Source of the DNA: Herpomyces periplanetae
Lineage: Eukaryota > Ascomycota > Laboulbeniomycetes > Herpomycetales > Herpomycetaceae
DNA length: 64,000 nucleotides
Assembly (NCBI GenBank): GCA_009733715.1
Contig: WMKJ01000051.1
Coordinates: 30,481 to 94,480, forward strand
Direction: 5' to 3'
Shown here: in pieces, positions 32,043 through 43,283 of the stretch
How positions within the stretch are numbered: position 1 is the first letter of the stretch
How the letters are laid out: every line of letters begins with the position of its first letter
Notes under the pieces: generated by a model
Databases searched by the model: none
Told to the model about the DNA's origin: nothing
The model's input: only the letters and a program-made list of their open reading frames with translations
Made by a program: the position numbers and the translations under genes

Positions 32043-33575
32043 ATGAAGTTTGCACGTTCTTACCAGCATTGTTTGAATAATTTATTTCCACCAACGTGGG
32101 TTGATTCGGCTATCTCATATAAAAAGCTTAAAAAATGTATACGTCGAGTTCAAGGAGAACTAGATGAACTAGGCCTACAAGATATGATTTCAACACCGGG
32201 ATCACCACCGACTAGAGATGTTTCACTACATGCGGTTGATTGTGAAGGTTCAGAAAGATTTAGTACACGTATATCGGATGAATCAGGAAGATCAACTTTA
32301 TTACGGTGGGATTACACCTTAACGGTTTGCGAAGCTGAACAGTGTTGTAAATCAAGGTTAATGGTAGCAGTAATTGGGGACTCAACTTATTCAAGAATTT
32401 GGTGGGATAATACGCTTAATGGACATGAATCCTGTCGTTTCCTTTCCAAGTTAGCTTCAGTACAAGATTCCGTAGTACTAAATCCATACGAAGAAAAGTT
32501 AGAGGTTAAATTACACTCTGGGCGATGCGTTGAAAGTTTATCATCATCATCAACCCAAACGGGAGATTCATCTCGGATTCTTTTTAAAGCTCGAGTTCCC
32601 TTGAACGCAGATGCAGAATTTTTTAGTATACTTTACCGGGAGATCTTGGCGATCGCAGCTTTTCAAGAGTGTGAGGCTAATATTATGGAACGAGAAATTC
32701 AAAGGTTAGGGCAGATTGTCCAACTTGTTTCAACGCCAACTTTTAACGGACATAATACCCAAGATTTGGAAATTTGGCGTCAAATACTTCAGTTGTACGT
32801 TGACAGTCAAGTGTTTCAGTCTTCCCCACGGTACCGTGGAACGTGCTCCATAGTTAGTGAGGGAAATACTACGGGATCAACGCCATGGTTAGATAGTACG
32901 GGTGGAGTAAACTTGCACGATTATGATCATGCTCGAGCGGCGTGGAAACATTTTCTTACCCATCTTAATTCACTTAGTTCACTAGGAGTTTTTAAAGTTC
33001 GGGGAAGTCGAGAAGCCCTTCAAAGTTTTCTTCAAGTTAATACACGATTATTACGGGCCTTACACTTTCAGCATTTAAATGAAGCAGCGTTTCGAAAAAT
33101 TTTAAAAAAATTTAACAAGCGTACAGCCTTTGGTCGACAAGTTTGCTTGCCTGAATCAGTGGTGCGAATTTTGGATCCGTGCAAAGTATCCCGATCTGTG
33201 TGTAATGTAATGTTTTCTGCCCTGGTAGGGCGTGTTCCACTTTTATCGGATTTTACCTGTCCCGTCTGCTTTGGAATTCGCTTTTTACCCGTTCGATTAC
33301 CCTGTCAACATATTTTTTGTATGCATTGTATTATGGCTATACATTTGAGAACGGCAACGACGACATCAGGAAAACCGGGACCTACACGATGCCCTCTATG
33401 TCGTCGGGCTTTTCCCTACGAAGCTGTACATACGTATGTTGATCGAAAACATGCTCGATGGCTTCGAAAATGGTTTCGCAAGGAAACCAAGGAGAAGCAA
33501 CGAGACGATAAGAACGGTCCGGTTTACGATTTTACACTGGGAGCATATTATCGTGATCCATGTATCACTATGTAA
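32043..33575 (+). CDS. SPX-RING E3 ubiquitin ligase
   Basis: Probable ubiquitin ligase controlled by cellular phosphate status. The start is ATG 32043 (510 aa); the in-frame GTG at 32028 is not used because SPX domains begin MKF at the N-terminus. MKFARSYQHCLNNLFPPTW and AISYKKLKKCIRRVQGELD are the first SPX helices, which bind inositol pyrophosphates with their lysines. The second half of the SPX region runs to about residue 360 (LRALHFQHLNEAAFRKILKKFNKR). A RING finger follows at about 405-455 with CPVC, CQHIFCMHC and CPLC ligands. A basic stretch (DRKHARWLRKWFRKETKEKQR) comes near the C-terminus. SPX-RING proteins are known regulators of phosphate and polyphosphate handling in fungi; the exact target is unknown here. 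Single exon. Confidence 0.88.
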   Translation: MKFARSYQHCLNNLFPPTWVDSAISYKKLKKCIRRVQGELDELGLQDMISTPGSPPTRDVSLHAVDCEGSERFSTRISDESGRSTLLRWDYTLTVCEAEQCCKSRLMVAVIGDSTYSRIWWDNTLNGHESCRFLSKLASVQDSVVLNPYEEKLEVKLHSGRCVESLSSSSTQTGDSSRILFKARVPLNADAEFFSILYREILAIAAFQECEANIMEREIQRLGQIVQLVSTPTFNGHNTQDLEIWRQILQLYVDSQVFQSSPRYRGTCSIVSEGNTTGSTPWLDSTGGVNLHDYDHARAAWKHFLTHLNSLSSLGVFKVRGSREALQSFLQVNTRLLRALHFQHLNEAAFRKILKKFNKRTAFGRQVCLPESVVRILDPCKVSRSVCNVMFSALVGRVPLLSDFTCPVCFGIRFLPVRLPCQHIFCMHCIMAIHLRTATTTSGKPGPTRCPLCRRAFPYEAVHTYVDRKHARWLRKWFRKETKEKQRDDKNGPVYDFTLGAYYRDPCITM

Positions 33576-33889
33576 AGGAAAGCGGAAAAATGAATATGTA
33601 TAAGAATAGATTTTCATTTACACATGAAAGTACAAACTTTTGAGTAATATTTCATCGAGTCGCAATGTTTTATATGGTATGGTATCACGGAACAAGTGCG
33701 TGTTTGCGTATAGTTAAGATGAAGGGGGATAGGAAAAGAAGAGACGTTATACGGCAATGAAAACGGGACGGGGGAGATGGTAAGCATAAGGCTGATGAGC
33801 TTTAAAAAGTGTACTGGAATTTGAAATTTACGGGGCAAAATTAATGGAAATGTGAGAAAGAACAAATCGGCTATGAGTAACGAATAAGA

Positions 33890-35703
33890 CTAGTCCTCAT
33901 TAGTCGGTGATTCTAATTTAAAGTTTCCCGCGAATAAACCATCGACAGCTCGACATCCGAGGTTTGAAAGTTGGGGAATATCGGTAGGGGAAGAAGGATC
34001 GTTTTGTGAACGGATGAAGTAACGTGGAGTCCATGTAACGTTGAGTTCATTGCGTTTAGCGGCAGCGGAACGTTGACGATCCTCTATTTCATGCTTGTAG
34101 CGAGTTGCTTGAGTGAAGTTTTGGGCAAGAATGGAATCGGTTACATTCTGCCATTGACGACGAGATTCATTGGGTAGTTGATCGGCAAAGTCGGGGACAA
34201 TTTTAGCCACGGGAAATAAAGTGTTGACATCGAGTAAAAGTTGATTCTCCAAGGATAGCTATAATTGTGAAAAGTATAAGAAGTTAACGGTTAAGATTAT
34301 ATTATATCGGAAACACAAATAGGTTCGAATAGGGGTAAAGTACGTACTGTTGAATCAGCTGGATTGGCATATTTAGTTAGACGGTAGTAAATTTTATCCG
34401 TCCAACTACCACTAATTGTGGCAAAAATATCACGCGATGGAATGTCTTTAATACGAGAGATAATATCGTTATCTGGATTATACTTGAAGATAACACCTTC
34501 AACACGATTGTGAGACTTTCCTAACCAACCTTCAGTGGGATAATGAAGGATAGTTTTAAGCATGGTATTTGGGCATGTAATACTGCAAGATTCTGCGACA
34601 GAAACACTAAGGGAACCTCGAAGCAAACCACCTATAAAAGCAATGGGATGGGTAAGTCTATAGGTTTCGTTGTTACGGCTTGTCAAAGTTATGAATATTC
34701 CTGTATTGTAGCTTCCAGGGCTAATTTTAACGCTGGTACCGGTGAACTTGGCACAAAGGTGGTCATAACCTCTACCAATAACACCTTTATCTCGACATTC
34801 CATGTAGTAGGCAGAGACGGGAGGGTGATGGGAGATTTGCTCGGTGAGGAAGCATACTTTGTGGGATTGGCCTTGAGTGGTTGATAGGGTAGCAGAAGTA
34901 TCGGGTGATGAGTTGAGAAGTTTTGGCATGGGAATATCAACGTTAAAGTGACACTGAATTAATAGGGGAGTTAGTGGCGGTGAAGAGAAGGGAGAAAAAA
35001 GAGGATTGATAAAATTACCCTGAAGAATTCACCGAGAATTGAATTATAAGGTTTAACGGGTTTTGATTTAACATATTTCTTTAAAGGAGAGAAGAGTTAG
35101 CAAAAAGGGAAAATGAGGGAAGGGGAAAATGATATTAACTTACGAGATCTTTTGTAAACCAAAAGCGAATTACACCTAGCATACGACCAAGAGGGAGGTC
35201 GGAATCGCCAATACTGAATAAAGTTAGTTAAGTAAGGGAAGGTTAAAATAAGAGAGTGTATAATAACCTAGCAAAAGCATCGGGACGATCTAAGTAGGCA
35301 GAATATTCTGAAGTGTGTATATATATGGGGAAAATTTGTTAGAAAGAGGATGGACGAGAGTAAAGATAAGTTTGAAGGTGGTGATGAATGACAGAAGGAG
35401 AAAAGTGATTAAGGTACCGAGATTAGGTGTAGGTTCGAGGAGTTGGGCGGGTAAAGAAAAGCGCACAGCGGCAAGATCCGGAACACCAATGGATCTATAT
35501 AAGAAAAACGTAGAAGTTAGTGGAGGGAAAAGATGAAGTAAAGTTTATATTGAAAAGGGAAAGACAAACTTTCGTAATAAGTTTAAAAAAGTACGAATTT
35601 TGTTTGGTTCTTGAGAAGAGTTGGATTTTATTGAAGTAGAGGTGGTCTCGGAATCATTTTCGGAGAAAGACGTAGACTGAGAGGAATTGGATAGTGAAGC
35701 CAT
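33890..35703 (-). CDS. Oxysterol-binding protein-related lipid transfer protein (seven exons)
   Basis: Short-form ORP/OSH lipid transfer protein, moving sterol and/or phosphoinositide between membranes. I read minus-strand exons 35703..35570, 35494..35418, 35307..35268, 35213..35144, 35078..35019, 34953..34348 and 34258..33890 (451 aa). All junctions keep phase and rebuild family motifs: RKSIGVPDLAAVRFSLPAQL, PNLEYSAYLDRPDAFASIG, GRMLGVIRFWFTKDLKYVK, KPYNSILGEFFRCHFNV. The diagnostic ORP fingerprint EQISHHPPVSAYY is in exon 6 and the C-terminal part (NESRRQWQ, QRSAAAKR, YFIRS) in exon 7. Introns 1 (GTTTGT) and 3 (GTTATT) have weaker donors than the others. There is no PH domain, so it resembles the small Osh4/Kes1-size class. 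Convergent with the SPX-RING gene. Confidence 0.87.
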
Positions 35704-36484
35704 CCTTTTGGAGATGTGTAAAAGCGGAAGGGAAGAGAGGGATTAAGAATGAAGAAAGGGAAGAAAACACTAGGGAATTTGGAAGAAATAAGAATAGTAT
35801 AAGATGACGAGTAGGATATGGAAACGGAAGTGAAGTAGAGTAAAATGAAGCGAAGAAAAGTGAAGAGAGATTAAAGATGAAATATTCCTAATAAAAGTGC
35901 AAATAAGCCTAAATTTTCCTCGAATTTGCAAAATCACCCAAAGTGTAAACAGAACACACGCAAGAGAATGAATCGGAGATATAATTAAAGGAAGGAGGAG
36001 TGGGAGCAGCGGAAAGACCGATTGGCAGTAGCCGCAAGCGGAAGCAGCGATGAAAGGGTGTATAGATTGTAGGGAAGGTATGGTAAATGTATGGAAGAAG
36101 GCGCCAAGGGAAGAATTATGTGTTGGTTGTGTATGGGAAAGTGTGATGGAGTAAATGTGAAACGTGTGTTTCAGAATTTAATATGGTAATAGTTATTTCC
36201 TAAATTAGACTAGTTTTTGTGGAACGAAGGACTCGACTTTCCTCGTCACGTGTTGTCATCGATGGGTCGTTTATGAGGTGCGAGCCGTTTCCGTAGCACT
36301 TTTTGTCGCATTTGCGACAAAAGTCGCCGTTCCAGGCGGCTTTGCTGCCCCGTCTCCATCGTATCCACTACCGCCCCGCTTCCTCTGCTAATTTACTTAA
36401 TTCATGTAAACCTTCCTTTTACTCCTTCACATCCTTAACCCCTTTCACCCTCCCCCTCTGCTCGTTAATTACTCCCAATATAAG
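35704..36484. other. Intergenic spacer, purine-rich on the plus strand
   Basis: Promoter and leader side of the oxysterol-binding gene; 35.7-36.1 kb is purine-rich on the plus strand, like the leader side of the metallopeptidase gene. The remainder should hold the 3' end of SQS1. No gene or RNA is recognised. Confidence 0.5.
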
Positions 36485-37941
36485 CTATATTCTAATCAAT
36501 GGATCTCCTCCAAGACCATATCGTGACTTTCGAATAACATGCTCAACAGGATGTAATGAGCCAGGATTATCATTTGAGCCTAAAGCCATTCCTTGAGTCC
36601 ATCCCATCTTAGATAACAAGACATGCCCTCTATTATCTGCACCTATCTCTGGTGCTCCCGCTCCAACAATATCACCATGCCGAAAATTTGGAACCCGGAT
36701 ACTTCGTAGCGTAACTTTTCCTTGTGTATTATTACTGTCATTGGCTTTTCCATAGTCAATTAGTGTCTTTTCTATCAACTTTTGTAAAGTTTTCTTGCTC
36801 ATGGATAATATTTGCCGAGTTTTAATCACCTCACAATACCGATTAGGCTCCTTTTTATGCGATTTAACCTTTAAACCAAACTTCAATGCTATCCGATGAA
36901 TTAACACCCGCTGGTACTTTGGCGTTGGAGGAAAGTTGAAGCTATAATACACGTATGAAATTGTTAGCTTGGCAAATAGGATAATAATCTCATAAAATTC
37001 ATATATAATCAGTGTTATCATGGAATGGATTGACCAAGTACTAGTCTAGTCATCTTCGCCCTACGATAATAGGCTAACAAGTTTGCTACAGGTAAAGCAG
37101 GGGGATTTGCGATTAAGATATACGAATCAAAAGCTTACCGTGATTCGGATGTTTGAAGAAATTGTATAAGTGCATCAAGAAAGCATTGTCTAAGTTCACT
37201 ATACGACAACTTTCCATTTGACTTAATATCAGCTTGTCGGTCTAGGGACACAATAATAGACTGTCTAGCTTGTTTACGTTCAATCTTTTTCATGTGTTTG
37301 CGACGACGATCATTATTCCACGATTTTTCAAGTTTTTCGGCCAATTCCACATCGGAAAGTTCAGCTAAAAGTCCTTTAAGACTAGGTTTACCACGAAATT
37401 TAAGACTAGGCCTGCTCACATCTTGTATGTCAAATTTATCAACCAAGACGTCAATATTACTACCAATGATTCGCGCAAGTTCCAAATCCGATAGTTCCAA
37501 AGCTACGCCACCATCCGCTCCATTAGAGTCGTTATCATCCATATTAACAAGGTCACTAGTATCATTTTCACATTGATAAACTGATGGGACAAAAGTCGTC
37601 GTACGTTTTTTCTTCCAAGATTTACGCGATCTACCAAGGGTTACCGGTCCCTTTTCATGACCATTTAATTGAGGTGAACTGGATATTTTAGAATGAGGTG
37701 TAAGATAGCTCTGCTGTGGGTCCGTAAGATTTATGGAAGCAATGCCTGACGTTATAAATTGATCATCTGAATACGTGTCCGATGAATCTTCCTCGAGATT
37801 TGCTTGAGATGGTGATGGAACAGGTGAACATTTCATCCGAAAAGGAAAGTCACAATTATCACGACCTTTAAAGTGAATAATTTCATCGCCATATGAAACA
37901 TCGTGCGAAGCGATGGAAAGTTTGATTGAATGAGTTGGCAT
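36485..37941 (-). CDS. SQS1: R3H and G-patch protein SQS1 (Prp43 cofactor), 5' end uncertain
   Basis: Probable nuclear cofactor that stimulates the Prp43 RNA helicase in ribosome making and splicing. Two exons are clear, 37941..37139 and 36941..36485 (419 aa as read). The intron has GTAAGC, a GCTAAC branch site and TAG; it joins FLQTSES to RFNFPPTPKYQRVLIHR with matching phase. Motifs in order: acidic/Ser-rich N-terminal part, SWNNDRRRKHMKKIERKQAR (the conserved element before R3H in SQS1), an R3H domain (QRVLIHRIALKFGLKVKSH), and a C-terminal G-patch (LLSKMGWTQGMALGS...GLGG). The start is doubtful: ATG 37941 directly follows CCCCTCAG, a good 3' splice site, so one or more upstream exons probably exist; SQS1 proteins normally have a longer, Arg/Gly-rich beginning. 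Confidence 0.83.
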
Positions 37942-38818
37942 TCTGAGGGGAAAGGGGCAGCCAAAAGAAGGGTAAGAGTAAAGTAATTTACCCAAATAGC
38001 CCAAGCAATAGCGGGAAATTGATAGGTGAATAATGGGAATAGAAAAATAAGTGCTGTTAGCGTTTAAAATGAATTATGAAGCTAATTGAAAGGTAAAGAG
38101 AAAGTTTATAAAAATGAATAGTGTAACATTGTGAGAAGCGGGGTTAAAGCGGTAGGGCATAGTTAGTAGTAGCATGGAAGGTGGAGAAATGAAAAATTTT
38201 GTGAAGGATAAAAGTGAATAATTCGATTAAGAATGTAATAAGTATGAAAAAAAACCGAGGATACAAAAAAGTCACAAAAGCGAGTAAAAGATGATCATCT
38301 AAGCAAATTTCCATTAAAAAGCCTCTACAAACCCGAAAATCCACCCGCTTACCTAATCCATTAGTCAGAACATATGTGGCGGTGCAAGGGTCGCGTGTTT
38401 GGCGAGAAAATGTCGGAGGTTCGCGGTTTTTTCCTTTTTGCAATTTTATCAAGACAGATTCTTTAAATTCCACAGGAATTCTTTATCAAATGTTCTTTTC
38501 ACTCTATTTTCTAGTTTGCTCTTGTTTTTATGTGCCAGTTTTACTTTTGAATCAAGTGGTAATTATCTGACTTCCCTATAAAACTGAGCTTTCATGACAA
38601 GCCTGTTCTTAAGTCTATTGCAATGTGGTAATACGAATATTCATGTTAACCTAGACGAATGGTTAACGGGCTAATTGTTCCATTTAAATCTATAATTTTA
38701 CTGAATCCCTTCTGCTTTGATACCCTTTCTGTGAAGTCCCTTCCTGGAAAACCTCTTTTCCCTTATCTATACACCTTTTTTTCCCCCGAATACGCATAAT
38801 AGTGCGTAGAGAACGTCT
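37942..38818. other. Divergent region, SQS1 and ATG4
   Basis: This stretch separates two divergent genes and should hold both promoters. Missing 5' exons of SQS1 may lie here: a minus-strand open frame at 38144..38473 ends at a GTAAGC donor, but its phase does not match the next exon, so I do not include it. Confidence 0.45.
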
Positions 38819-41149
38819 ATGACGGGCATGGTGGACTCTAAGATTTATGATATCGGACGTTACTACGGCAAACTTGTTAAGTCTATGTGGGATCGACCTT
38901 GCGATACACTCGCCCAAACAAACTCTCCCATATGGTGTTTAGGAAGAAAATACAGTCTCCACGTGCAATCCAGCTCTAGCCCGGAGTTGGAGGCGAAGAC
39001 CGAATCGGTGACAGAACCTGTAGCGGTAACGGTAGCACCCGCGAGTGTCGATGCCAATGCGGATACTTTCAATGTTACAGTCTCCGATATACATACTACT
39101 ACAACCACCACATCTACATCAACCACTACCGCCGCGGAAAATGACCCTCCCCCCTCCCCCTCCCAAAATTCGCTAACTTATCCCAATGCTTCCTCCACGC
39201 TTGCCGATAATCTTATCAATCCTCGTCTTCCAACTACGGCACCTCCACCTCTCCTCGATGACTTTGAAGCCAAAATATGGATGACCTATCGCTCAAACTT
39301 TCCTCCTATTCCCCGTTCCCCCCATTCTCCCCTCTACTCTTTACCTGTTCGCATATTAAATCACCTCTGTCGTTATCCAGATTCTTTTTCTTCGGACACA
39401 GGCTGGGGCTGTATGATTCGTTCGGGTCAAAGTTTACTGGCTAATGCTCTCATCATCCTCCTTCTTGGTAGAGATTGGAGGCGTGGTCGCAATCTATCCG
39501 AAGAAACCAATATCTTATCCTTATTCGCTGATACCCCAATGGCCCCTTTCTCCATTCATAAATTTGTTCAACACGGCCTCGTCTCCTGCGATACTCATCC
39601 AGGTGAATGGTTTGGCCCTTCTATAACCGCCAAAGCTATACAGTAAGTCACAATTCTTAAATTTTTACACTTCCATCTAGCCATCATTGTCTTCACATTT
39701 TCATCTTTATTCGCCGAGATGTGGAGACAATCCTTTGCTGTTCCAATTCCCCTTGCTACCACCCCATTCATACTTTCGTTTATCATTCTCGTCAACCAAT
39801 TTAAAGAGCTCTAGTCAACAATTATCCTAAATGCCCCCTTCGCATCTTTCATCCCGATTCCGGCTCTGAAGTATATCAAGATGATTTCCTTCGAATTGCT
39901 CAATCACCTTGTCCTGAATCTCGTTCTTCTGGCTGTTCCGTGTGCCTTCAACACGTTTCCGCACCTTCAAGTAATTCGTCTATCTTTCATCCTACTTTAC
40001 TCTTAATCGCGACTCGTCTTGGTATCGACAATGTTACTCCTGTTTATTGGAGGTCACTCCTCAATACCTTTCAAATGACACAGTCTGTTGGTGTATCCGG
40101 GTAAATTCTCTTTAATACAAATCTGTGACTTTAATTCGCACACACGCACCCGCAATTTCTCTTGAATCAAATCACTTACTTATACTACCCTTCTTTTCTC
40201 TATATAACCCATTGCCGATTTACGATCATTTCCATTTAGAGGCCGTCCTTCTTCTGCGCATTACTTTGTTGCAGCTCAAGATGAATATCTCTATTTTCTT
40301 GATCCGCATGTCACCCGATCAGCCGAAACCTTCCCTGATCCCACTCCTCAAGATCCCTTGCCAGCTTTCACCGTCAACCCATTACCCTCGTCCTCCGATA
40401 CCTTCCCTCATTCTCACGTCACGTCCCCGGATCCACCTGCCACTGCACCGGAACACGATCCAACTTCATCCTACCATACCCGCGAACTAGGTAAAATTCA
40501 TATATCTGAAATCGACCCGAGTATGCTGTTAGGCTTCTTGATAACCAATTTATCCGATTGGGACGCATGGAAATCGTGCGTTCAGAAACAATCCTTACCC
40601 CAGATTTCCCCCATTTCCACCCACGATCATCATGGTGTCAATCCTGTCCCGTGCACGGCGGAACACGATTCCTCGGAGTCCATTGGCAATGAATGTGATA
40701 AATGGTCCTTACGGAAACCATTCACTCGAGCATCACAATTTCCTTCGTTCACACTGAGCGGAAAGCCAAAAAGAAATACACAAACTCCTGAACCCGGTAG
40801 TCATCAGTCCGATCATGATACTACCGCTATGCCCTCGGTCATTCGGTCCAAACCTGTGATATACGTTTACGATCGTTCACCTGACGTCCCGTATAACATG
40901 AATGACCAGCTCGATCAAACTTTGAATTCGAAACGAACGAGGCATCCCGCCGGTGTACGCGATATTAACCCATCTTCATCTACCTATCATCAGACGGGGC
41001 ATTGTACTAAAGTTATTCGAAAAAAAGGCCATCCGAATTTCCAAAGCAATGTTACGAATCATGGTGGCGATGATGCGGAAAGAAATTGCCATGATAGTAG
41101 TGGTGACGATGGGGATATTTGGAGTTTATGCGAATCAGACGAAGCATGA
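38819..41149 (+). CDS. ATG4: Autophagy cysteine protease ATG4 (three exons)
   Basis: Cysteine protease that trims Atg8 and later frees it from lipid during autophagy. I read exons 38819..39642, 39807..40100 and 40240..41149 (675 aa). Introns use GTAAGT/AAG and GTAAAT/TAG with matched phase. The catalytic Cys is residue 198 in DTGWGCMIRSGQSLLANAL; the catalytic Asp and His are in FLDPHVTR of exon 3, and PSSAHYFV precedes them. HISEIDPSMLLGFLI is the usual downstream motif, and SPIWCLGRKYS near the N-terminus is typical of fungal ATG4. The chain is longer than most ATG4 proteins: it has a Thr/Ser/Pro-rich insert of about 75 residues before the protease core, another in exon 3 after the catalytic loop, and a long polar tail. 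These inserts look disordered and may be regulatory. Confidence 0.92.
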
Positions 41150-41623
41150 AGAATTCCTCGTCTTTTCCTCTCATCATATATATATTCAGCTTGCGTTCCT
41201 TTAGGTGGTAGTTTATCTTGTAAAGGGTTACCTGCGTTTCGCATTGTTAATTATTATCATCGCAATATTCAATTTTGCATAGTATTAAGTGTATCAACGT
41301 AGAGCCACGACTCATCCTTATAGCATGCATGCATGACGTGGGGAAAGGATGTGAATGGAGGACTAATTAATTTAAAGGGAGTGAAATAATACTTGACACA
41401 TGAGTATTTCCCCTCACGATAGTGGGAGAAGACAAAGGTGGATTTACCCAGACAACAAGAGGAATATCCGATGGGAAATTGAAGTGAATTGTGCTAAATG
41501 AGCGAAGAGACGCTGAAAGAAGCGTGTTGAAAAAATTTATCTCCACAGGTTAGTGTAGGCAGACAGGGTTAATCAGGATAAGGATTAAGCAGTGAGACTA
41601 CATTGCAAATGCATACGCACGAA
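41150..41623. other. Intergenic, convergent gene ends
   Basis: Contains the 3' regions of ATG4 and COX5. No gene, RNA or repeat is seen. Confidence 0.5.
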
Positions 41624-42310
41624 CTAATCATCTGAAGAGCTGTATCGTACACCATTAGACAAAGGTTCCGCATTCTGGGCCTGAATAAAAGAAGTATGAA
41701 TGGGTTAGCATAAAAAGTAAGAGGAGGTGAGGTGAGAGATTTCACGCACCTTTAATAATTCATCGGTCGCACGTTTGTACTCCTCGGTCAGGGTGTGAGG
41801 AGGCGGTTTAGCGAAGGACCGTATAAAAGCGAAAACGATGGCGGACACTATTACACCGTATAATGTATAACGGGCAACTTTCCAAGAATCACCTGGAGCG
41901 GACAATTCTGCCCTAGGTCCATGAGGTCCGAAAGCAATCCAGTAAGCAGCGCGTTTTTCGGCCAAAGTTAAACTTTGCCAAGGTTCACGCATACGGTCGC
42001 GCAATTGCATCCATAACTCAGCTTGCTCTGGAGGTGGCATATCTGACCAACGTTTTTCAATACGCGACAGGGTAGGCAAAGACAAAGGTTGACTAGTTAA
42101 GCCAGTAACATTTTCTGTAGAATTTGATGTTGGTGTATAGGCGGTAACGCTAGTTTTAGGGGCGTTCTCGTACGTGGAAGTCGGGGTGGATGAAGATGTT
42201 ACATTACGCAAACTTTTGCCGAAACAATTACCAGCGTTTCTAACGCTGTTACGATTTATCGCCGCAAGAAATAACTTGCCGTTAATAGAACGTGATATTC
42301 GCAAAGACAT
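41624..42310 (-). CDS. COX5: Cytochrome c oxidase subunit IV (fungal COX5)
   Basis: Nuclear-coded subunit of respiratory complex IV in the inner mitochondrial membrane. Exons are 42310..41750 and 41680..41624 (205 aa); the intron has GTGCGT and TTCAG and joins DELLK to AQNAEPLSNG in phase. The start ATG 42310 gives MSLRISRSINGKLFLAAINR, a basic amphipathic mitochondrial presequence. The family core is clear: IEKRWSDMPPPEQAELW, PWQSLTLAEKRAAYWIAFGP, a single membrane helix (YTLYGVIVSAIVFAFI) and FAKPPPHTLTEEYKRATDEL. Without the second exon the frame would run into an unrelated tail. The linker between the presequence and the core is Ser/Thr-rich and somewhat long. Confidence 0.93.
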
Positions 42311-42771
42311 GATAACTTGAGAGGTGTAAGTAGATTTCAAAAAACAAAACTTTAAAACTTGACCGCCCGGTTAATCGATTCAAGAAGCGAATACGAACAC
42401 TAAGGAATGTATACGTACGATTTAGATGTGTGTTAACATGGAAATGGTACAAATATTTAGAAAGTGAATATACATATATAGATCAATACTTAAAGTTAAA
42501 TTTTATATATTTGCTTGAATTGTAAGCAAATGGATAAAATGAACGGCAAAATAGGGAAAATGGTAATAAAAGTGAAGATCTGTTATGAATGGTGACTTAC
42601 CCGCGTCAGCGTCAGTTTTGACGGTATCGGTTAGATGAGTTAACGTGTAATCAGTACACGAAAGGAGAAATTTAGTAAAAGGTTAGAGAAAAAAGTAAAA
42701 TGAGGAAGATGAAGGATAAATTGGCAGCTTGAAGGTTAGATTGAGCGAAAGAAATCATTAACTGGTAATTA

Positions 42772-43020
42772 TTACGGTGAGAACTTTTTGAGAAATCTTG
42801 AACGCGGACGCGGAGGTCCCGCATGTGCGCGTCCAACTTTGAAGACTTTCGGAAATTCGGAAAAACTTCCCAACCGGAAAGAGGCGGTGCGAATTGTGGC
42901 GCAAGGCATGGGACGGACTAACGATTGGCCGAGGTGAAAGAGCGCCGAAGTCAGTGTGGAGGTATGGAGATACGAAAACGATGATGCAGAGGCAGACGAA
43001 GACACAAACTCATTAAGCAT
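42772..43020 (-). CDS. Possible small mitochondrial-type protein, unrecognised
   Basis: An 82-codon ATG frame between COX5 and KGD2. The product is rich in Ser, Arg, Phe and Pro and almost lacks acidic residues: it begins MLNEFVSSSASASSFSYLH and ends GPPRPRSRFLKKFSP. Such a composition fits a mitochondrial presequence or a very small basic mitochondrial protein, and both neighbours are mitochondrial genes, but I recognise no family. It could also be a chance frame or a leader-encoded frame of COX5. No splice sites are needed. Confidence 0.3.
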   Translation of the reverse strand: MLNEFVSSSASASSFSYLHTSTLTSALFHLGQSLVRPMPCATIRTASFRLGSFSEFPKVFKVGRAHAGPPRPRSRFLKKFSP

Positions 43021-43283
43021 TAATTATATTCCACTCTCCACCTTGGGAAAAATTTCTAAATTACTTATAAAATTACAGATTCTCTATTAGGTGTACGCAA
43101 ATGAGATACAGTACAAATGCGTAGTATAGTACTGTACAGCGTAGCAAGGTAAAGCAAAGAGGACTATACAGTGTGATAAAATCAATTGAGAATATTTTTA
43201 TAAGTAGAGTAAAAACGAAAGATTAATCAAAGAAAATTATAAAGTAAAATGAAACTTGCACCAATAAACGCAAAATTTACAAA

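Noticed and set aside
38144-38473. Possible upstream exon of SQS1
   Set aside because: It ends at a GTAAGC donor, but the phase does not join to the acceptor at the known exon in the right frame, and its sequence lacks SQS1 features.
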